Assembly: GCA_037178675.1 (NCBI GenBank) | Contig: JAYMGJ010000058.1 | Location: forward strand, 1-26,187 | From: Scleroderma bovista | Lineage: Eukaryota > Basidiomycota > Agaricomycetes > Boletales > Sclerodermataceae | DNA length: 26,187 bases | Reading direction: 5' to 3' | Shown: positions 25,862 to 26,187 of the stretch, piece by piece | Position numbering within the stretch: the stretch's first letter is position 1 | How the letters are laid out: every line of letters begins with the position of its first letter | The notes under the pieces: generated by a model | What the model saw: the letters and a program-made list of their open reading frames with translations, nothing else | What the model was told of the DNA's origin: nothing | Databases searched by the model: none | Translations under genes and position numbers: made by a program

Positions 25862-26187
25862 TCCCAATATATTGTTACTCCTACGTTACCCCACTACCTA
25901 GTCACCATACCTCCCTACGAGTACTCCTTTAGTCAGGCAGGTCGCCTGACAGTCACCTACGATACCCGTTACCCCCTTCCTCTTACGCCCGCTCAAGAAG
26001 CTGCCAGAGAAGCAGACTTCAAAAGGGTTGAGCAGACGTACACCACCTTCCGTCACTACAACCTCATTGTCAACACCCTTGCAGACCTCTTCCTCGACAA
26101 CCCCCGCTATTACGTCGAGGCCGAACCTGCCCTCCCACTCGCCCGCCGCCATACGTTTCGCACTTCCCGCCTCTACCCCGCATGCCC
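25862..26187 (+). CDS. Partial open frame downstream of E3 LTR, possibly gag-like
   Basis: A frame of 108 codons is open from the TAG at 25859-25861 to the window edge. It includes PPYEYSFSQAGRLTVTYDTR, TPAQEAAREADFKRVEQTY and NTLADLFLDNPRYYVEAEPA. Third positions are rich in C, as in the gag genes of M1 and P. There is no ATG in frame, so the start may be through an intron, a shift or decay. I recognise no domain. Its place just after a likely LTR suggests the start of gag of E3. A host exon is an alternative. Confidence 0.3.

Noticed and set aside
1..26187. tRNA or rRNA genes
   Set aside because: I saw no cloverleaf with A and B boxes and no rRNA-like sequence on either strand; a dedicated scan was not possible.

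Overview
The window is fungal nuclear DNA, most likely from an Agaricomycete basidiomycete. The evidence is short introns of about 45-51 bp with GT..AG ends and CTAAT/CTGAC-type branch sites, a fragment of a hypothetical protein of a type I recall from mushrooms, and Ty3/Gypsy chromoviruses of the self-priming Tf1/sushi kind. There are no bacterial-style operons, rRNAs or tRNAs, and I see no intact ordinary host gene. Nearly all of it is transposable elements stacked inside each other. Names used here (L, S, M1, P, E3, copia) are my own labels.

Left part (1-4891): a broken host or transposase-like gene (1-91 plus 1337-2137) is split by a 1,245-bp solo LTR 'L' (92-1336) with a perfect CTTGA target duplication. 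An old, CpG-decayed fragment of a large LTR 'S' follows (2721-about 3497). Then come two tandem-repeat blocks, a 152-bp foldback (MITE-like), a 17-bp perfect inverted repeat and a CCA/ACCATG-rich simple repeat.

Middle (4892-14721): the 3' half of a Ty1/Copia element on the minus strand (LTR 4892-5179, RT-RNase H 5226-6629) is cut by a minus-strand Ty3 chromovirus 'M1' (6630-14721). M1 has an intact gag but a pol broken by stops, one frameshift and a solo LTR (10747-11375, TSD GAAGC). The 5' LTR of M1 is cut at 14722 by a further LTR element 'E3', which continues past the right edge.

Right part (14722-26187): the E3 LTR is split by a plus-strand chromovirus 'P' (15200-24865). P has 621-bp LTRs differing at only two positions and a GGAAC target duplication. 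The P gag is in turn split by a 2,101-bp solo LTR-like insert of family S (16763-18863). Relative order of insertion: copia, then M1, then E3, then P, then S.

How the parts work together: in M1 and P, gag is followed by a -1 pol frame. The overlap carries an A7 slippery run and a 7-bp stem six bases later. Just inside the 5' LTR is a 10-base site complementary to the predicted start of the element's own RNA (self-priming). Pol ends in a chromodomain. The most unusual part is a gene on the opposite strand between pol and the 3' LTR, with its own conserved TATA box. In the older copy it contains a full Zn2Cys6 spacing pattern, and the LTRs carry many CCGG sites, the type of CGG triplet such proteins usually bind. 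I propose this as an element-encoded regulatory module; this is inference. All copies seen here carry disabling mutations.
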